Below, one piece after another: positions 60,838 to 64,000 of a stretch of 64,000 nucleotides of DNA. The DNA comes from Paraburkholderia sartisoli (lineage in GTDB: Bacteria > Pseudomonadota > Gammaproteobacteria > Burkholderiales > Burkholderiaceae): positions 62,001-126,000 of the forward strand of contig NZ_FNRQ01000011.1 of assembly GCF_900107685.1 (NCBI RefSeq), written 5' to 3'. The notes beneath the pieces were generated by a model. That model did not search any database and had not been told where the DNA came from. It was given only the letters and a program-made list of their open reading frames with translations. Made by a program: the position numbers and the translations under genes. Each line of letters opens with the position of its first letter. Positions within the stretch are counted from its first letter, which is position 1.

Positions 60838-62571
60838 CTAGCTGTTGAAATCGCGTCCGGCCATGACTGCCTTCACGTAGCCCGCGCGAATGACAAAGTC
60901 CCCGAAATGCTCGTGCTCGCCGCGCTCGCGTGCGAAGTGGCCGAGCGTGGCGTCGAGCGCGTCGAGAATCGCCGCTTCACCCGCGTTCTCGAGATACATC
61001 CGGTTGAGTCGATTGCCGTGGAAGCCCCCGCCGAGATACAGGTTGTACTTGCCCGGCGCACGCCCCGTCAGGCCGATCTCGGCGACGTAGGGTCGCGAAC
61101 AGCCATTCGGGCAACCGCTGATGCGTAGCGTGATGGGCACGTCTGAAAGGCCGTGGCGCCCGAGAATCGTCTCGATCCGGGTCACAAACGACGGCAGATA
61201 GCGTTCGCTTTCCGCCATCGCAAGACCACAGGTCGGCAATGCGACGCACGCCATCGACCCGAGCCGCAGTGCGCTGCCTTCAGCGGACGCGAGGAGCCGG
61301 TATTCGTCGAGCAGCCGTTCGATCTCCGGCCGCTTTGCATCGGAGATCTGCGCGATCGTCAGGTTCTGATTCGGCGTCAGCCGGAACGTGCCGTCGTGGA
61401 TACGCGCGATGGCGCGCAGGCCATCCATCAACGCCCGGTCCGGCCGGTTGGCAAGACGTCCGTTTTCGATCAGGAGGGTCACGTGGTGGTGTCCGTCTTC
61501 GCCGGTTTGCCAGCCCAGCGTATCGCGGTTCGAATCGAACACGTAAGGGCGCGACGCATCCAGCTTGAAACCGAGCCGGCGTTCGATGTCGGCCTTGATC
61601 CAGTCGAGGCCGCGGTCGTCGATCGTGTATTTGAACCGCGCATGCGCGCGGTCCTTGCGGTCTCCAAGATCGCGTTGCAGCTCCATCACCGCATCGCAGG
61701 TCGCGGGAACGTTGTCCGGCGTGACGAAGCCGATTACGTCGGCCAGACGCGGGTAAGTCGACGGCGCCTGGTCGGTGCGGCCCATGCCGCCGCCGATGGC
61801 GACATTGAAACCCTCGAGGCCGTCCTTGCCGGCGATCGCGATGAAACCCAGGTCTTGCGTATAGACGTCGATGTCGTTGACCGGCGGAATCGCAAAGCCG
61901 ATCTTGAACTTGCGCGGCATGTACGTGGCGCCATAGAACGGTTCCTCCGGCCCGGAAGAGGCCAGCCGCTCTTCGCCGTACCAGATCTCGTGATAGGCGC
62001 GCATGCGCGGGATGGCGCGATCGCTCGCCCGCTGGGCGAGCTCGTGGACTTCGGCGTGCAGCGCCGACAGATGCGGGTTGACCGAGCACATCACGCCACG
62101 CGAGTCGTCACCGCAGGCGGCGATAGTATCGAGCAGCACTTCGTGCAGACCCGCCAGCGTCGGGCGCAGATCGTCCTTGAGCACCCAATGGAACTGAAAC
62201 GTCTGCCGCGTCGTCAGGCGCAGCATCTCGCTGCCATGGCTGCGCGCGAGCTCATCGAGCTTCAGCCACTGCGCTGGCGTGCAGACGCCACCCGGCAGCC
62301 GCACCCGGATCATGAACTGATAAGCGGGTTCGAGCTTCTGACGTCTGCGTTCGTCGCGCACGTCGCGATCGTCCTGCTGATAGATGCCGTGGAATTTCAG
62401 CAGTTTGGTGTCGACGTCCGACACGGAGCCCGTGATCGGGTCGATCAGGCTGTGCTGGATCGTGCCGCGCAGCTGGTCGCTCGCGGCCTTCATCCGTTCG
62501 TCGGGGCCAAGATTTTCAACGGGCTGGGACAGGTCGCGGCTGCGGTCTGCCGGCGCAAGTGTCTGCGACAT
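60838..62571 (-). CDS. cysI: Sulfite reductase (NADPH) hemoprotein beta-component
   Basis: 577 residues against about 570 in E. coli CysI. Siroheme-4Fe4S cysteines Cys442 and Cys448 (MACVALPTCGLAM) and Cys487 and Cys491 (SGCPNGCSRP) are all present; the siroheme-contact region LRLTTRQTFQFHWVLK is intact. It reduces sulfite to sulfide for cysteine synthesis, with electrons from CysJ encoded 10 bp upstream. The start at ATG 62571, 8 bases after AAGG, was chosen over longer frames that overlap cysJ. Confidence 0.92.
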   Translation of the reverse strand: MSQTLAPADRSRDLSQPVENLGPDERMKAASDQLRGTIQHSLIDPITGSVSDVDTKLLKFHGIYQQDDRDVRDERRRQKLEPAYQFMIRVRLPGGVCTPAQWLKLDELARSHGSEMLRLTTRQTFQFHWVLKDDLRPTLAGLHEVLLDTIAACGDDSRGVMCSVNPHLSALHAEVHELAQRASDRAIPRMRAYHEIWYGEERLASSGPEEPFYGATYMPRKFKIGFAIPPVNDIDVYTQDLGFIAIAGKDGLEGFNVAIGGGMGRTDQAPSTYPRLADVIGFVTPDNVPATCDAVMELQRDLGDRKDRAHARFKYTIDDRGLDWIKADIERRLGFKLDASRPYVFDSNRDTLGWQTGEDGHHHVTLLIENGRLANRPDRALMDGLRAIARIHDGTFRLTPNQNLTIAQISDAKRPEIERLLDEYRLLASAEGSALRLGSMACVALPTCGLAMAESERYLPSFVTRIETILGRHGLSDVPITLRISGCPNGCSRPYVAEIGLTGRAPGKYNLYLGGGFHGNRLNRMYLENAGEAAILDALDATLGHFARERGEHEHFGDFVIRAGYVKAVMAGRDFNS

Positions 62572-62581
62572 GGGAGCCTTT

Positions 62582-64000
62582 TCAATAAACATCGCGCTGG
62601 TAGCGGCGATCTTGCTGAAGTCGATGGAGATAGTCTTCCGCCGCGGCCGGGCCGAGCCCGCCTTCGGTCGAGACGACGGCAGCCAGCGCCTGATGGACGT
62701 CGGGTGCGAGCCGGTTCGCGTCGCCACAGACATACAGGTGCGCGCCTTCTTCGAGCCACGCGAAAATGTCGCGGGCCTGTTCCTTTAACCGATGCTGCAC
62801 GTAGACTTTCGCGCGATCCTCGACGTGCCGGTCACGCGAAAAGGCGACGTCCATGCGCGTGAGCACGCCGTCCTTGAGCAGCGTCTGCCACTCGGTCTGG
62901 TAGAGAAAATCGGTGCGGAAGTTGCGTTCGCCGAAGACAAGCCAGGACCGGCCGCTGGCGCCGCGCGCCTCGCGCTCCTGCATGAAGGCGCGATATGGCG
63001 CGACGCCGGTTCCCGCGCCGATCATGATGAGCGGCACGTCGTCGGCGGGCAGCCGGAAATTCGGATTCTTCTGCACGTAGACAGGCAACCGCGCATCCAG
63101 CTCGCCGCGCTCCGCCAGATGGCCGGACGCGACCCCGAAGCGGCGCTCGCCATGCAGCGTGTAGTACACCGTGGAGACGGTCAGATGAACTTCATCGGGT
63201 GCGACCGCGAGGCTCGACGCAATCGAATAGAGCCGTGGCGTCAGCGGCCGCAACCCCGCGACGAGATGCTGTGCTTCGATTCCCTTGACCGGGAATTGCC
63301 GGATCACGTCGATGACATGGTGGCCGCGCGCAAAGGCCGTGCGTTCCTCGGCGCGATCGGCGGACGTCAGACGCCTGAGCGCCTCCGCGCCGGAAAGACG
63401 GGCCCAGTGATCCAGAAAGCGCGGCGTGAGCGTCGTGATTTCAAGGCGACCCGCGAGCGCGTCGGCCAGTGCGACAGGCTCGCCCTTCACGTCGACCACG
63501 GCTTGCGCTGCAAGACCGAGTTCGGTCAGGATCGACTCGACGAGAGCAGGGGCGTTGGCCGGCATGACACCCAATGCGTCGCCAGGCTCGAAGGCGAGAC
63601 CCGAGCCTTCTACCGAAAGCTCGATGTGTCGCGTTTCCTTCGATGATCCGCGCCCGGTCAGCGCGATGTTTTCGATGATCCTTGCAGGAAACGGATTGTG
63701 TTTGTCGACGGTCGGCGTGTTCGTCGAAGTGGGCAGCGTCGCCGAAGATATTCCGTTTGCGGGCGTGCTACTGGCAGGCGTGGTGCTTCCGAGCGTGCCC
63801 GCGATATCGTCGATCCACGCGTTCGCGGCTTCGTCGTAGTCGATGTCGCAATCGACCCGGGGTTTCAGACGCTGCGCGCCCAGTTCCTCCAGACGGCGGT
63901 CGAGGCGCTTGCCGGCTTCGCAATAATGTTCATAGGTCGAGTCGCCGAGTGCCAGCACGGCAAAGCGTACGTCAGGCAGTCTGGGCGCCTTGCGGCCTTC
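62582..64000 (-). CDS. cysJ: Sulfite reductase (NADPH) flavoprotein alpha-component (partial, N-terminus off the window)
   Basis: 473 codons visible, open through base 64000 (EGRKAPRLPDVRFAVLALGD is the first part seen). Flavodoxin-domain end FAVLALGDSTYEHYCEAGKR, FAD-binding RLYSIASSLAVAPDEVHLTV, NADPH-binding LIMIGAGTGVAPYRAFMQER and the terminal aromatic Tyr (RYQRDVY). Electrons flow NADPH-FAD-FMN to CysI. An Ala/Thr/Ser-rich linker of about 40 residues joins the domains. Forms an operon with cysI. Confidence 0.92.
   Translation of the reverse strand, partial: EGRKAPRLPDVRFAVLALGDSTYEHYCEAGKRLDRRLEELGAQRLKPRVDCDIDYDEAANAWIDDIAGTLGSTTPASSTPANGISSATLPTSTNTPTVDKHNPFPARIIENIALTGRGSSKETRHIELSVEGSGLAFEPGDALGVMPANAPALVESILTELGLAAQAVVDVKGEPVALADALAGRLEITTLTPRFLDHWARLSGAEALRRLTSADRAEERTAFARGHHVIDVIRQFPVKGIEAQHLVAGLRPLTPRLYSIASSLAVAPDEVHLTVSTVYYTLHGERRFGVASGHLAERGELDARLPVYVQKNPNFRLPADDVPLIMIGAGTGVAPYRAFMQEREARGASGRSWLVFGERNFRTDFLYQTEWQTLLKDGVLTRMDVAFSRDRHVEDRAKVYVQHRLKEQARDIFAWLEEGAHLYVCGDANRLAPDVHQALAAVVSTEGGLGPAAAEDYLHRLQQDRRYQRDVY

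Noticed and set aside
61153..62862. 569-codon plus-strand frame over cysI
   Set aside because: Shadow; cysI keeps all four cluster cysteines.

Overview
The window looks like a replicon of a Paraburkholderia/Caballeronia/Burkholderia-type beta-proteobacterium. GC content is high and coding is dense. The gene sets are typical of these soil and plant-associated genera: 2-ketogluconate catabolism, a ribose ABC system with its own LacI regulator, prkA-yeaH-spoVR, a TauD/NitT-type uptake cluster, universal stress proteins and cysJI. The genus is inferred from gene content and protein style, not from a marker gene. There are no rRNA or tRNA genes, no CRISPR array, no integrase and no complete insertion sequence.

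Left part (1-17 kb). A truncated C45-type acyltransferase, a ClcB-like ClC protein and a glutathione S-transferase lie on the minus strand. A YeiH-type exporter follows, with a divergent LysR regulator. A five-gene operon for 2-ketogluconate comes next (kguE-kguK-kguT-kguD-ptxS). It is preceded by two palindromic AACCGGTT operators that match what PtxS binds in Pseudomonas. After it come a YhfC-type intramembrane protease candidate, small unknown proteins, a Spy-like periplasmic chaperone, an Lrp regulator with a palindromic site, a lysine-dehydrogenase-like enzyme and a P-loop kinase.

Middle part (17-45 kb). A lipoprotein and CorA precede the ribose block rbsB-A-C-R-K, which has a LacI-type operator on its promoter. 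A chemoreceptor and a MhpD-like hydratase follow. The stress-kinase operon prkA-yeaH-spoVR ends in a 711-bp imperfect inverted repeat. Then come a KgtP-like permease, a TauD-like dioxygenase with a complete NitT/TauT ABC transporter, a family 2 glycosyltransferase, an NmrA-like protein, an SRPBCC protein and a cold-shock gene with a structured leader.

Right part (45-64 kb). This is a stress/redox block, mostly on the minus strand: two paralogous universal stress proteins, cysM, a MarR-ClC operon, DUF1840, several tiny membrane proteins, DUF488, a uracil-DNA glycosylase family protein, a cysteine-less HMA-fold protein, an orphan cytochrome oxidase subunit I, 1-Cys peroxiredoxin, CFA synthase, a nitronate monooxygenase fusion and cysIJ. 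Four promoters in this block carry the same element, an ATATCAC-N3-GTGATAT palindrome whose right half is also an extended -10 (TGnTATAAT). One of them is the promoter of the marR gene itself. I read this as a compact MarR-controlled regulon joining stress proteins, a ClC channel and small membrane proteins. It is the most interesting undescribed system I see here.
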